Shown here piece by piece: positions 19,956 through 20,000 of a DNA stretch of 20,000 nucleotides. The number at the start of each line of letters is the position of its first letter. Position 1 is the stretch's first letter. The position numbers and the translations under genes are program-made. The DNA is from Sphaeroforma sirkka (lineage: Eukaryota > Opisthokonta > Ichthyosporea > Ichthyophonida), in NCBI GenBank assembly GCA_001586965.3, contig LUCW03000622.1, forward strand, positions 27,501 through 47,500, read 5' to 3'. Under the pieces are notes generated by a model. The model was not told the DNA's origin and did not search any database. It saw only the letters and a list, made by a program, of their open reading frames with translations.

Positions 19956-20000
19956 GTGGGTAACGTTCCGCTGAAAGAGATTGCGGCTCCAGGTACCATG
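19956..20000 (+). CDS. Tentative exon of the Dicer-like gene at the right edge
   Basis: After an acceptor AATCAATGCAG, a phase-0 reading gives VGNVPLKEIAAPGTM to the end of the window. The other acceptor phase meets TAA at once. The composition looks coding, but the preceding pyrimidine tract is poor and only 15 codons are visible. Confidence 0.35.
   Translation, partial: MGNVPLKEIAAPGTM

Overview
The window looks like nuclear DNA of an intron-rich eukaryote. Conserved protein segments are split by GT...AG introns of about 430-1050 bases with pyrimidine-rich acceptors, AATAAA-type signals follow several reading frames, and intergenic DNA is rich in AT microsatellites. The recognisable genes (mitochondrial GrpE, a WDR33/Pfs2-type polyadenylation factor, a Dicer-like helicase) do not fix the lineage. 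A unicellular relative of animals, such as an ichthyosporean, is a guess from the Dicer-like gene and the long introns; nothing in the sequence proves it.

Layout. 1-2650 is mostly low-complexity (TA)n and (TG)n DNA with a 67-base tandem repeat at the left edge. 2973-3164 on the minus strand is the first coding exon of a WDR33/Pfs2 homologue whose remaining exons lie off the left edge, so the AT-rich DNA is probably its first intron. Pointing away from it is a 62-residue single-membrane-span protein (4076-4264), followed by a 107-base direct duplication. 6092-9668 holds a complete five-exon mitochondrial GrpE (Mge1-type) gene, 221 residues after splicing. 9669-11320 has no convincing gene beyond the GrpE 3' region.

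11325-13743 is a 2.4-kb DNA transposon. It has 11-base perfect terminal inverted repeats (15 with the flanking ATAT), an ATAT target duplication, and two copies near each end of a 13-base palindrome with TGACG/CGTCA half-sites. Its reading frames give a Cys/His-rich protein with a basic tail, a fragment resembling the start of a piggyBac-type transposase domain, and a piggyBac-like C-terminal Cys-rich domain reached only through frame changes. The catalytic middle is missing, so it is a decayed or internally deleted copy.

13800-14350 is a cluster of short repeats and hairpins. 15273-16052 is an intronless gene for a 259-residue protein with one C-terminal C2H2 zinc finger. From 16702 to the right edge runs the 5' part of a Dicer/RIG-I-like SF2 helicase gene. 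Three exons are well supported, two more are tentative, and a 31-base minisatellite sits in its last visible intron.

The host genes have unrelated housekeeping roles (mRNA 3'-end formation, mitochondrial chaperone, RNA interference) and show no operon-like logic. The most unusual item is the transposon with its palindromic subterminal sites and core-less transposase remnants.
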